From positions 1-20,561 of the forward strand of contig CAYMOV010000040.1 in NCBI GenBank assembly GCA_964392085.1: a stretch of 20,561 nucleotides of DNA. The letters run 5' to 3'. The DNA comes from CAYMOV01 sp964392085 (GTDB lineage Bacteria; Oederibacteriota; Muellerivitia; Muellerivitales; Muellerivitaceae). Position 1 is the first letter of the stretch, and each line of letters begins with the position of its first letter. The notes beneath the pieces were generated by a model. The model saw nothing but the letters and a program-made list of their open reading frames with translations. It did no database searches and was not told where the DNA came from. This document shows positions 1 to 7,398 of this stretch, piece after piece. A program made the translations under genes and the position numbers.

Positions 1-81
1 TGAACGCCTCTCCTACCCCAAGCCAGCCGTCGGGTCGGACGGATCCCGGGATGGAAATACTAAAACTGCGAAGGAGCAGAC

Positions 82-1470
82 ATGAAACGCTTTTGGATGT
101 TGGCGTTGGTCCTGGCCGCCGCATCGATGTCCCTGGCGATGCGCGCCTCAGCCCAATCCGCCTCGGAAGTGAAGGACTCGTTGGACCAATATAAGGATGA
201 CGTGAACTCGGGTATGGCCACGCTCTCCAGCCGCATCGGAGACCTGGAATCGGCGGGCAAACTCAAGTGGAAGGGCGACTTCCGGTTCCGGTACGAGTAC
301 TTCACCCAGGCGCAGGACAACTCGCCATTGGCGAAGAACTTCAGCACCCCTTGGCCCGCAAACGTGAACATCCCGAACCGGCCCCGGCCCCGTATCCGGC
401 TCCGCTTCGGCGCCGAAAAGCAGGTCAGTTCCGAGGTCTTCGCGGCCTTCCGGATCGCCACGGGCGCCATCAGCGGCACCACGGGCAACCCGAGCGACCC
501 CACCTCGACCAACCAGACCTTGGGCGGAGAAGACACCGATAAAGCCCTGCTCCTGGATACCGCGTACTTCATGTACACCCCGAAGTACTTGGGCGGAAAG
601 GTGGACGTCTACGCCGGCAAGATGCTCAACATCCTGGATTCCACCGCGATCACCTGGGACGGCGATACCAACCCGGAAGGCGCCGCGGTCGCGGTGCGCT
701 TGCCTGAGCAATTCGGGGCGAAAGCCCACTATATGTACATCGGCAACGAAAGCGCCGCGAAACTGGAACAGTACCTTTACAACGTCCAGTTGAGCAAGGA
801 CCTGATGCTGATGGACCAGGACATCCATGTGATGGCGGGTTACGAAGATGTCCCTTGGGTGACCAGCATGGAAGGGACTGTTCCGGCTTCATTTACCCGG
901 GTCAGCGCCTTGAACGGGCCCTTCAGTGTGACAGGAAACGGCATGGTGGCCCCCGGTTCCTTGATCAAGGGCCAGGCCCCGTCCCAACTGGGCTGGATCC
1001 CGGACATCCGCATGGTGGAGGGGATGGTCAAGATCAAGAACAAGATCGGCGGACAGGCCTTCACGTGGACCTTCCACGCGGCCCGAAACACCAACAGCTT
1101 TAACCTGAACAAGTTCACCAACGCGAACATCCACGGCTTGGCGTCGATCAGTAATGCCAACGCCTTTTTCGCCAAGGTGGAAACCAAGGTCGACAAACTG
1201 GGCCTCGGCTTGCAGTGGGGTTATATCGAGCCCAACGCGGTCTTGAGCCTCTACTCGGACTCCGACTCCGGGGCCGGTTACAACGACAACAAGTGGCTCA
1301 AGGCCGACGTGAGTTACGACTTGGCGGACGGATTGACCGTCAGCCTGGGTCAATACGCCGTCAAGCGCGTGGTGCCCGACCTCTTCGGCGGGACCCCGAC
1401 GAACGCCGCCGGCGGCACCTCGCGCCAGCCCCTGTTCCGCAGCCAGCTTGACTTCGTGGTCAAGATCTAA
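82..1470 (+). CDS. putative outer-membrane porin, possibly phosphate-related
   Basis: The 462-residue product has a clear signal peptide (positive MKR, hydrophobic core to about residue 22, cleavage near ASA-QS). A short polar helical stretch follows (about residues 27-60, coiled-coil-like). The rest is rich in alternating aromatic and polar residues typical of a beta-barrel, beginning at KWKGDFRFRYEY and ending in a hydrophobic strand (LDFVVKI). This matches the general layout of putative porins that form passive channels in the outer membrane. The start is supported by an AAGGAG ribosome site at 71-76. It lies directly upstream of the pst genes, so a role in phosphate entry (like OprP/OprO) is a reasonable inference from context only; I see no diagnostic phosphate-binding motif. 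A strong hairpin separates it from pstS, so it is probably its own transcription unit. Its promoter lies mostly outside the window. Confidence 0.8.
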   Translation: MKRFWMLALVLAAASMSLAMRASAQSASEVKDSLDQYKDDVNSGMATLSSRIGDLESAGKLKWKGDFRFRYEYFTQAQDNSPLAKNFSTPWPANVNIPNRPRPRIRLRFGAEKQVSSEVFAAFRIATGAISGTTGNPSDPTSTNQTLGGEDTDKALLLDTAYFMYTPKYLGGKVDVYAGKMLNILDSTAITWDGDTNPEGAAVAVRLPEQFGAKAHYMYIGNESAAKLEQYLYNVQLSKDLMLMDQDIHVMAGYEDVPWVTSMEGTVPASFTRVSALNGPFSVTGNGMVAPGSLIKGQAPSQLGWIPDIRMVEGMVKIKNKIGGQAFTWTFHAARNTNSFNLNKFTNANIHGLASISNANAFFAKVETKVDKLGLGLQWGYIEPNAVLSLYSDSDSGAGYNDNKWLKADVSYDLADGLTVSLGQYAVKRVVPDLFGGTPTNAAGGTSRQPLFRSQLDFVVKI

Positions 1471-1487
1471 GAATCCCTTGGGGTCCG

Positions 1488-1508
1488 CCCGCCCTTCAGG
1501 GAGGCGGG
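1488..1508 (+). repeat. GC-rich hairpin after the porin gene
   Basis: CCCGCC at 1488-1493 pairs with GGCGGG at 1503-1508, and a nested CCCT/AGGG pairing is possible in the loop. It begins 18 nt after the porin stop codon. There is no T-run, so if it ends transcription it does so only partly or together with the second hairpin at 1589-1613. Confidence 0.4.
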
Positions 1509-1588
1509 AAGGATCCCTGCCTCCCGGCCTCCCGGGGGGCTACCCGGGGGACGGGCGCCGCAAGGGCCCGCCCCCGGACCTGGAACAG

Positions 1589-1613
1589 CCCGCCGGTCCG
1601 CATGACCGGCGGG
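1589..1613 (+). terminator. perfect 10-bp stem-loop between porin and pstS
   Basis: CCCGCCGGTC (1589-1598), loop CGCAT, then GACCGGCGGG (1604-1613) form a perfect 10-bp GC-rich stem. It sits between the porin gene and the pst promoter and most likely marks the end of the porin transcript. The sequence after the stem (TGAATCC) is not a T-run, so it is not a textbook intrinsic terminator; it could instead be an mRNA-stabilising 3' end. Confidence 0.5.
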
Positions 1614-1632
1614 TGAATCCGGGCCTGACCCA

Positions 1633-1688
1633 AGGTAACGAGTTGTAACAAAGACGTAACAGGGGCCCGACCGGGGGCCGACTAGAAT
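1633..1688 (+). promoter_or_regulatory. Pho-box-like direct repeats and -10 box of pstS
   Basis: Three GTAAC direct repeats occur at 1635, 1645 and 1656. The last two, in TTGTAAC (1643-1649) and ACGTAAC (1654-1660), are 11 bp apart, which is the spacing of 7-bp half-sites in a PhoB Pho box. A TAGAAT -10 candidate lies at 1683-1688, about 27 nt before the pstS start, with no good -35, as expected for an activator-dependent promoter. The gap from the last repeat to the -10 (22 bp) is longer than the usual 10-11 bp in Escherichia coli, which lowers confidence in the exact -10. Phosphate-starvation control by a PhoB-like regulator is inferred. Confidence 0.6.
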
Positions 1689-1715
1689 CCAGTCACAAAC
1701 CTAAGGAGACGGACG

Positions 1716-2732
1716 ATGAAAAAGACGAACTTGATCCTGGCGGTGGCGATGGCCCTGGGGATGGGCCTCTCCGCGTCGGCTCGGGCGGCCAGCCTGAACG
1801 GCGCCGGGGCCACCTTTCCCTACCCCATCTATTCAAAGTGGTTCTACGAGTACAACAAGTCGGCCGGCGTGAAGATCAACTACCAATCCATCGGGTCGGG
1901 CGGCGGCATCCGCCAGATCACCGAGGGCACGGTCGATTTCGGGGCCTCGGACGGCCCAATGACGGCCGACCAGATCAGCAAGGTCAGCGGTGGGATCTAC
2001 CACCTGCCGACGGTCATGGGCGCGGTGGTGCTGGTGTACAACCTGCCGGGGGTCTCCGCGGGGCTTAAGCTGACCGGTGAGACGCTGACGGCGATCTACA
2101 TGGGGGAGGTCACGAAGTGGAACGACGCCACGATCAAGGCGACGAACCCCTCCGTGGAGTTGCCGGACACCAACATCACGGTGGTTCACCGTTCCGACGG
2201 CAGCGGAACCTCGAACATCTTCACCGACTACCTGTCCAAGGTGAGCACCTCCTGGGCCTCCCAGGTCGGCCGCGGGACCGCGGTCAAGTGGCCGGCGGGC
2301 GTGGGCGGCAAGGGTAACGAGGGTGTCGCGGGGCTGGTCAAACAGATCCCCGGCGCCATCGGTTACGTGGAACTGGCCTACGCGCACCAGAACAAGATGT
2401 CCTTCGCCTTGATCAAGAACAAGGCCGGCAATTACCCGGAACCCTCGGTGGAGACCGTGACGGCCGCCGCTTCGGGCGCCTTGAAGAACATGCCGTCCGA
2501 CTTCCGGGTGATGATCACCAACGAGCCGGGCGCCAATGCCTATCCCATCTCGGGGTTCACTTGGCTCCTGGTGCACCCGAAGTACGGCCATGACGCCGGG
2601 AAGGCCCTGGTGGGTTTCTTGAATTGGGCCTACGACCAAGGCCAGGGTATGGCTTCCTCCCTGGACTACGCCCCCCTGCCGTCCTCGCTCGTCGAGAAGG
2701 TGAAGGCCAAGGTCGCGACCATCCAGTTCTGA
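1716..2732 (+). CDS. pstS: phosphate ABC transporter substrate-binding protein PstS
   Basis: The 338-residue periplasmic protein captures inorganic phosphate and hands it to the PstCA channel. It has a signal peptide with cleavage near SARA-AS (about residue 24). No lipobox cysteine is seen, so it is probably soluble. PstS motifs are present: GAGATFPYPIYSKW at the mature N-terminus, QSIGSGGGIRQ, GASDGPM and HRSDGSGTSNIF, which line the phosphate site in known PstS proteins. Length is normal for the family. The ATG has an AAGGAG site at 1703-1708 with ideal spacing. It is the first gene of the pst operon, behind a Pho-box-like promoter, and only 7 nt separate its stop from the pstC start. A hairpin just downstream may raise its level relative to the other subunits. 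Confidence 0.96.
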   Translation: MKKTNLILAVAMALGMGLSASARAASLNGAGATFPYPIYSKWFYEYNKSAGVKINYQSIGSGGGIRQITEGTVDFGASDGPMTADQISKVSGGIYHLPTVMGAVVLVYNLPGVSAGLKLTGETLTAIYMGEVTKWNDATIKATNPSVELPDTNITVVHRSDGSGTSNIFTDYLSKVSTSWASQVGRGTAVKWPAGVGGKGNEGVAGLVKQIPGAIGYVELAYAHQNKMSFALIKNKAGNYPEPSVETVTAAASGALKNMPSDFRVMITNEPGANAYPISGFTWLLVHPKYGHDAGKALVGFLNWAYDQGQGMASSLDYAPLPSSLVEKVKAKVATIQF

Positions 2733-2739
2733 GGTTTCC

Positions 2740-3747
2740 GTGGAAGCACTTGAAAGCCTGAAAACCAAAAACGGCGTCGGGGAGGGCGGGAAGCCCTCCC
2801 CGGCTTCGTTTTTATCCGATCACCAGGGTGTCGCGGCACTGGGTGATAAGATCTTCAAACTGGTCACGCAGCTTTTCGCGGGGCTGGTGTTGTTGTTGGC
2901 CGTCCTGGTGGCTTGGGAACTCTGGCTCTCCTCCCGGCCCGCGCTCGCCAAGTTCGGCTGGAGCTTCCTCGTCACGTCGGACTGGGACCCCGTCCAGGAG
3001 ATCTTCGGGTCCGTCCCTTTCGTGTACGGCACCCTGGCTTCCTCCCTGTTGGCCCTCCTCATCGCCACCCCCCTGGGGCTCGGCATCTCATTGTTCCTCA
3101 CTGAACTCGCCCCCATGAAACTACGGGAACCCGTGGCTTTCGTCGTTGAGATCCTGGCGGCCATCCCCAGCGTGGTGTACGGGCTCTGGGGTATGTTTGT
3201 CCTGGCGCCCCTGATGAGGGTTTACGTCGACCCGGTGGGCATGAAACTCATCGGCCCCCCGTTTTTCGCGCCGCCTTCCACCGGGTTGTCGCTTTTCACG
3301 GCCGGGATCATCCTGGCCATCATGATCCTACCCACCATCACGGCCCTCAGCCGTGAGGTCTTCGAGGCGGTCCCCAACGTCTACCGGGAATCCGCCTTGG
3401 CGCTCGGCGCCACCCGATGGGAGGCCATCCAGATGGCCGTCCTCAAGGCCTCCAAGGCCGGGGTGGTGGGCGGCGTGATGCTGGGCCTGGGCCGGGCCCT
3501 CGGGGAGACCATGGCGGTCACCATGGTGATCGGCAACAAGCCCGAGGTATCCATCAACCTCTTGGCGGCTTCCCACAGCATGGCCTCGGTGATCGCCAAT
3601 GAGTTCAGCGAGGCGGTCAGCGATATGCACGTGGCCGCGCTGGCGGAGATCGGCCTGCTCCTCATGGCCATCACGTTGATCCTGAATATGCTGGCCCACC
3701 TGTTGATCTGGGCCACGACCCAAAAGTTTAAGGCGGTCCACAAGTGA
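2740..3747 (+). CDS. pstC: phosphate ABC transporter permease PstC
   Basis: This 335-residue inner-membrane permease subunit forms the phosphate channel with PstA. About six hydrophobic segments are visible (first at about residues 44-62). The conserved cytoplasmic loop (YRESALALGATRWEAIQMAVL, about residues 215-235) is the ABC-permease EAA motif that contacts PstB, and GLGRALGETMAV is the PstC signature. The GTG at 2740 has GAGG at 2731-2734. The first ~30 residues are unlike the family core and are encoded by DNA that forms a terminator-like hairpin (2767-2813). The true start could therefore lie further on, but no good ATG/GTG/TTG with a ribosome site appears before the first membrane segment. 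The stop overlaps the pstA start (GTGA), indicating translational coupling. Confidence 0.95.
   Translation: MEALESLKTKNGVGEGGKPSPASFLSDHQGVAALGDKIFKLVTQLFAGLVLLLAVLVAWELWLSSRPALAKFGWSFLVTSDWDPVQEIFGSVPFVYGTLASSLLALLIATPLGLGISLFLTELAPMKLREPVAFVVEILAAIPSVVYGLWGMFVLAPLMRVYVDPVGMKLIGPPFFAPPSTGLSLFTAGIILAIMILPTITALSREVFEAVPNVYRESALALGATRWEAIQMAVLKASKAGVVGGVMLGLGRALGETMAVTMVIGNKPEVSINLLAASHSMASVIANEFSEAVSDMHVAALAEIGLLLMAITLILNMLAHLLIWATTQKFKAVHK
2767..2813 (+). terminator. terminator-like hairpin inside the 5' end of pstC
   Basis: CGGGGAGGGC (2778-2787), loop GGGAA, then GCCCTCCCCG (2793-2802) make a perfect 10-bp stem. It is flanked by AAAAACG (2767-2773) and CGTTTTT (2807-2813), which are themselves complementary, so both strands carry a stem followed by a T-run. 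This is the shape of a bidirectional intrinsic terminator, yet it lies within codons 10-25 of pstC. It probably acts as an attenuator or mRNA end that makes pstS transcripts more abundant than pstCAB-phoU; that role is inferred. Confidence 0.7.
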
Positions 3748-4598
3748 GTTTCGATTTCCAAGCGCGCCGCCGCTACATCGACCGGATCATGGCGGCCCTT
3801 TGCGCCGGAGCGGCCCTGTTGGCTTTTATTCCCCTCGCCAGCCTGTTGATCTACGTCACGAGCCAAGGGCTGAGCCGGTTCGACTGGGCCTTTTTCACCC
3901 ACCTCCCCGCGCCTGTGGGGGAGTCGGGTGGCGGCATGGGCAACGCGATCATCGGGACCCTAACCCTGGTGTTTCTCGCGAGCCTGGTGGGGATTCCCGT
4001 GGGGCTCTTCGCGGGGATCTACCTGGCGGAATACGGGAAACAAGGCAAGTTCGCGTGGCTGGTCCGCTTCACGGCCGACATCCTGTCGGGGGTGCCTTCC
4101 ATCGTGACCGGCATCGTGGCCTATCAACTCGTGGTGAAGAACATGGGGCACTTCTCGGCCTATGCCGGCGGGATCGCCCTGGGATTCATGATGATCCCCA
4201 TGGTGACCCGCACCACGGAGGAACTGGTCAAGATGATCCCCTTGTCGATCCGGGAATCCTCCCTGGCCCTTGGGGTTCCCCAATGGAAGACCATCCTCCA
4301 GGTCGTGGTGGCCACCGCGCGGAACGGGATCTTGACCGGGGTTTTGTTGTCCCTGGCCCGGGTGGCGGGCGAGACGGCGCCCCTGTTGTTCACGGCCTTC
4401 AACAACCAGTATTGGGCGGGAAGCCCGAACCAACCCACAGCCTCCCTGACGGTGCAAGTCTTCACTTACGCGATCTCCCCCTTCGACGATTGGCACGCCC
4501 AGGCCTGGACCGGGGCCCTGGTGCTCCTGCTCATCGTCCTTTCCATCAACCTCACCGCCCGTTTGGTCTTCAAGAATTCGTCGCAGATGCTGAGGTAG
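3744..4598 (+). CDS. pstA: phosphate ABC transporter permease PstA
   Basis: The 284-residue product is the second membrane permease of the Pst importer and partners PstC. It has six predicted membrane segments, the first at about residues 16-36. The EAA loop is IRESSLALGVPQWKTILQVVV (about residues 171-191), followed by LSLARVAGETAPLLFTAF, a PstA signature. Other typical segments are the PSIVTGIVAY region and the GFMMIPMVTRTTEEL stretch. The GTG start overlaps the pstC stop codon by 4 nt (GTGA), so the two permeases are translationally coupled and made in equal amounts, as expected for a heterodimer. A 45-nt gap carrying an AAGGAAGGA ribosome site leads to pstB. Confidence 0.95.
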   Translation: MSFDFQARRRYIDRIMAALCAGAALLAFIPLASLLIYVTSQGLSRFDWAFFTHLPAPVGESGGGMGNAIIGTLTLVFLASLVGIPVGLFAGIYLAEYGKQGKFAWLVRFTADILSGVPSIVTGIVAYQLVVKNMGHFSAYAGGIALGFMMIPMVTRTTEELVKMIPLSIRESSLALGVPQWKTILQVVVATARNGILTGVLLSLARVAGETAPLLFTAFNNQYWAGSPNQPTASLTVQVFTYAISPFDDWHAQAWTGALVLLLIVLSINLTARLVFKNSSQMLR

Positions 4599-4643
4599 GG
4601 GATCCGGGTTTCACGGACCAGCCCAACCCGAAGGAAGGACAGG

Positions 4644-5510
4644 ATGACCACCATGACCGAGGAACTTAAGGAGCCTAATTCCCAGGCCGCCCCGACCCAC
4701 GCCACCCCGAAACCCCAGGTGGCGGCGGGCCAGGCCGCCAAGTCCGTGGCGGGCCGGGTGAAGATCGACGTCCAGAACTATTCGGCCTGGTTCCGCGAGA
4801 AAAGGGCACTGTACGACGTCTCCCTCACCATGGCGGAAAAGGAAGTGACCGCCATCATCGGCCCCTCGGGCTGCGGCAAGTCCACCCTGATCCGCGCCTT
4901 CAACCGGATGCATGAGACCGTGGCCGGCGCCCGATCCGAGGGCAGGATCCTGATGGAAGGTAAGGACATCCTGGGCCCCCGGGTGGACCCGGTGGAGGTC
5001 CGTCGAAGGATCGGGATGGTGTTCCAGAAACCCTCGCCGTTTCCCACCATGTCCATTTTCGACAACGTGGCGGCGGGCCTCCGGTTGAACGGCATGCGGG
5101 ACCGCCGGGTTCTGGAAGGGAAGGTCGAATGGGCGCTCCACAAGGCCGCCCTTTGGGAAGAGGTCAAGGACGGCCTCCATAAGGCCGGCGCGGCGCTGTC
5201 GGGGGGCCAGCAACAGCGGCTTTGCATCGCCCGGGCATTGGCCGTTGATTTGGACGTCCTCCTCATGGACGAGCCTTGTTCGGCCTTGGACCCCATCTCC
5301 ACGGCCAAGATCGAGGAGCTGATCCTGGAGTTGAAACAGAACTACACCATCGTGATCGTGACCCATAACATGCAGCAGGCGGCTCGGGTGTCCCAACGCA
5401 CGGCCTTCATGCTTAACGGAAAGCTCATCGAGTACGATGAGACCGGCAAGATGTTCACCAACCCCTCGAACAAGCTCACCGAGGACTACATCACGGGCCG
5501 CTTCGGCTGA
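4644..5510 (+). CDS. pstB: phosphate ABC transporter ATP-binding protein PstB
   Basis: This 288-residue ATPase powers phosphate import at the cytoplasmic face of PstCA. It has a Walker A GPSGCGKST (residues 73-81), Q-loop FQKPSPFP (Q128), ABC signature LSGGQQQRL (185-193), Walker B LLMDEPCSALDP (206-217) and switch His in THNMQQA (H241). The segment FNRMHETVAGARSEG and the ending ITGRFG are typical of PstB. It is longer than a usual PstB (about 250-260 aa) because of a ~38-residue Ala/Pro-rich N-terminal extension. This extension may be real or may reflect a downstream start, but the ribosome site AAGGAAGGA supports 4644 (or the in-frame ATG at 4653). It is followed closely by phoU. Confidence 0.96.
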   Translation: MTTMTEELKEPNSQAAPTHATPKPQVAAGQAAKSVAGRVKIDVQNYSAWFREKRALYDVSLTMAEKEVTAIIGPSGCGKSTLIRAFNRMHETVAGARSEGRILMEGKDILGPRVDPVEVRRRIGMVFQKPSPFPTMSIFDNVAAGLRLNGMRDRRVLEGKVEWALHKAALWEEVKDGLHKAGAALSGGQQQRLCIARALAVDLDVLLMDEPCSALDPISTAKIEELILELKQNYTIVIVTHNMQQAARVSQRTAFMLNGKLIEYDETGKMFTNPSNKLTEDYITGRFG

Positions 5511-5530
5511 CCCTTTTCCCAGGAGACGTC

Positions 5531-6187
5531 ATGCACAGCCAACTCGCCGATGAAATCGAGGCCCTCAAGGAGAAGATCCTCCTCATGGGCAGTAAGGTGG
5601 AGGAAGCCATCCGCCTCTCGATCAAGTCCCTGGTGGACCGGGACTCGAAACTGGCCCGGCAGGTCATCCAATCCGACCGGGACATCAACGACCTTGAGAT
5701 CGAGGTGGACGAGCATTGCCATAAGATGCTGGCCCTCTACCAACCCACGGCGGGGGACATGCGGTTCATCACCAGCGCCATGAAGATCAACTCGGACCTG
5801 GAGCGCATGGGGGACCTGGCGGTCAACATCGCGGAAAGGGCCCTTCAATTGAACGAGGTGGCGCCCCTCAAGCCCTTGATCGACATCCCCCGGATGGCGG
5901 GGATCGCGCAGGAAATGGTGCGCGTCTCGCTGGATTCCCTGGTGGTCCGGGACGCCGTCTCGGCCAAGGCTGTCTGCGAGCGGGACGACGAGGTGGACGA
6001 CCTCAACGACCAGCTCTTCCGGGAACTCATCAGCTACATGCTGGAGGACCGGGCCAACATCAAGCGGGCCCTGGACCTCATCCTGGTGGCCCGCCACCTG
6101 GAACGGATCGCGGACCACGCCACCAACGTGGCGGAAGACGTTATTTACATGGTCGAAGGCAAGGATATAAGACACCACAGAGGCTAA
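5531..6187 (+). CDS. phoU: phosphate signalling regulator PhoU
   Basis: The 218-residue, almost entirely helical cytoplasmic protein has the tandem three-helix PhoU repeats. Each contains the acidic metal-binding pattern: a first repeat around DRDINDLEIEVDEHC with MKINSDLERMGDLAVNIAERA, and a second around ERDDEVDDLNDQLF with LVARHLERIADHATNVAEDV. In known systems PhoU links the Pst transporter to the PhoR sensor kinase and represses the Pho response when phosphate is ample. It is the last gene of the pst operon, 20 nt after pstB with AGGAG at 5521-5525. No PhoR/PhoB pair is in the window, so its signalling partner must be elsewhere. Length is slightly shorter than in E. coli, normal for many phyla. 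Confidence 0.95.
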   Translation: MHSQLADEIEALKEKILLMGSKVEEAIRLSIKSLVDRDSKLARQVIQSDRDINDLEIEVDEHCHKMLALYQPTAGDMRFITSAMKINSDLERMGDLAVNIAERALQLNEVAPLKPLIDIPRMAGIAQEMVRVSLDSLVVRDAVSAKAVCERDDEVDDLNDQLFRELISYMLEDRANIKRALDLILVARHLERIADHATNVAEDVIYMVEGKDIRHHRG

Positions 6188-6196
6188 CCGGTACGC

Positions 6197-6304
6197 CGTT
6201 GGCCGTTAGCCGATAGCCGTTGGCTTTAAAATCATAAGTCCTTTAACGAGTGCTCGGGTTGCTGCGCCGGGTTTGAACCAACGGCAAACGGCTAACCGCC
6301 AACG
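6197..6304. repeat. inverted pair of four-unit heptamer arrays
   Basis: Left arm: four tandem 7-mers at 6197-6224 (CGTTGGC, CGTTAGC, CGATAGC, CGTTGGC). Right arm: four 7-mers of the opposite orientation at 6277-6304 (ACCAACG, GCAAACG, GCTAACC, GCCAACG). The arms can form a long imperfect helix (24 of 28 pairs match) around a 52-nt spacer. An extra GCTAACC unit overlaps the phoU stop at 6183-6189. It could be a palindromic repetitive element, a miniature mobile element or a transcript end; it carries no gene. Confidence 0.75.
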
Positions 6305-6318
6305 GCCAGTTTCCGGTC

Positions 6319-6324
6319 TATAAT
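6319..6324 (+). promoter_or_regulatory. -10 box of the GAF gene (probably leaderless)
   Basis: A perfect TATAAT lies only 6 nt before the ATG at 6331. Transcription would start at or within a base of the start codon, giving a leaderless mRNA, and no ribosome site is present. No clear -35 box is seen; the right arm of the heptamer repeat occupies that place. Confidence 0.55.
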
Positions 6325-6330
6325 TCCCCC

Positions 6331-7398
6331 ATGCCGATCCTCAACCTTTTTGAGCGTGCCGCCCTCCGTCGAAACGCCCTGATCCGGGCTTGGGTCCTGG
6401 GTGGCGCGCTTCTGGTCTTCGGGCTCCTCCATTGGCTGAACCGGGGCGCGGGCTTTGAAGGCCCCGTGATGCCCTTTGCCGCGGCCTGGGTGATCGGCGC
6501 GGCCCTCACCTTCGGATTCGCCTACTTGGCCACCCGAAAATCGGTCCCAACCTGGGTATTCCCGACCGAAAAGGCCTTTGACCTGGTCCTGGTGACGGTC
6601 CTTTCGGCCCTCTCGGCCGGATGTGACAGCCCCCTTACGGCCCTTTACCTCCTGGTGGTTTTTTCATCCCAGATTGACCTGTCCCGGGCCGGGGGCCGTT
6701 GGGTCCAAGGCGGAGCCCTTTTGGGTTGTTTGGCCGCCGAGACCTTCTCATCGGGTTTCTCCAACGCCGACTACAAGGAATGGGTCCTTTGGGCCGTCCT
6801 TTTCCTGATGGTGACCCTGAGCTCCGAGCGGGTGGTGGCCCCCTTCAAGCGGGACGCCGATCGTTACGTGAAACTCCAAGACCTTCGGTTGGAGGCCGAA
6901 CAACGCCTGGCGGAGGCCGGGGATCTCAAGGGCTTTCCGGTCTTCCTGATCGGCCGGCTGGTGGAGCTTTTCGGGTTCCAGCATGGGGCCCTCCTGAAAT
7001 ACGACGACCCGACGCGGGAATTGGTGTTGCAGGCCGCGATCAACATCCCCGTGGAAGGCCAGGCGTTATTGCTCCGCCAGACCGTGGGTCCCGACGCCCA
7101 AGGCGTCGGGGTCTTCGCGGCCCTCGAGCGCCGGACCACATTCCTTCGGGAACCCGCTTCGAATCCCCGCCTGCCGCCGATCCTCCGGAAGCTCTTTGAG
7201 GAGGCGGGGAGCGACCGGTTGGCCGCGGTCCCCATGCTCCACGGGGGTGCCCTCGTGGGGGTGGCTCTCCTGTCCTCCGTGGGCGGCGTGACCCGGGTGG
7301 AGGAGCCGGAAATCGCCTTCCTGGAATTCACCGCCGGCCTGGTCGGGTCCTATTTCCACCGCTGGGAAGAAATGACCTCGACGGGACCGCGCCGATGA
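6331..7398 (+). CDS. membrane protein with C-terminal GAF-like sensory domain
   Basis: The 355-residue protein is of unknown function. The first ~165 residues contain about five or six hydrophobic segments (for example 19-37, 48-67, 103-118, 150-165), so the N-terminal half is a multi-pass membrane domain. A short helical linker (about 170-190, LQDLRLEAEQRLAEA) leads to a region of about 190-345 with a GAF-like pattern (LVELFGFQHGALLKYD, LAAVPMLHGGALVGVALLSS, FTAGLVGSYFHR). GAF domains bind small ligands or mediate dimerisation. No histidine kinase, GGDEF or phosphatase domain follows, so it is a sensor or scaffold without an obvious output. Its stop overlaps the next start (ATGA), coupling it to the hydrolase gene. 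Confidence 0.75.
   Translation: MPILNLFERAALRRNALIRAWVLGGALLVFGLLHWLNRGAGFEGPVMPFAAAWVIGAALTFGFAYLATRKSVPTWVFPTEKAFDLVLVTVLSALSAGCDSPLTALYLLVVFSSQIDLSRAGGRWVQGGALLGCLAAETFSSGFSNADYKEWVLWAVLFLMVTLSSERVVAPFKRDADRYVKLQDLRLEAEQRLAEAGDLKGFPVFLIGRLVELFGFQHGALLKYDDPTRELVLQAAINIPVEGQALLLRQTVGPDAQGVGVFAALERRTTFLREPASNPRLPPILRKLFEEAGSDRLAAVPMLHGGALVGVALLSSVGGVTRVEEPEIAFLEFTAGLVGSYFHRWEEMTSTGPRR

Noticed and set aside
1..81. Possible end of an upstream gene and porin promoter
   Set aside because: The window begins too close. A weak TACTAA at 58-63 would leave almost no room for the ribosome site, and no upstream reading frame can be supported.
1833..2768. 311-codon open frame on the minus strand
   Set aside because: It is a shadow of pstS; composition is biased (His/Arg/Gly/Val) and no ribosome site or family pattern is seen.
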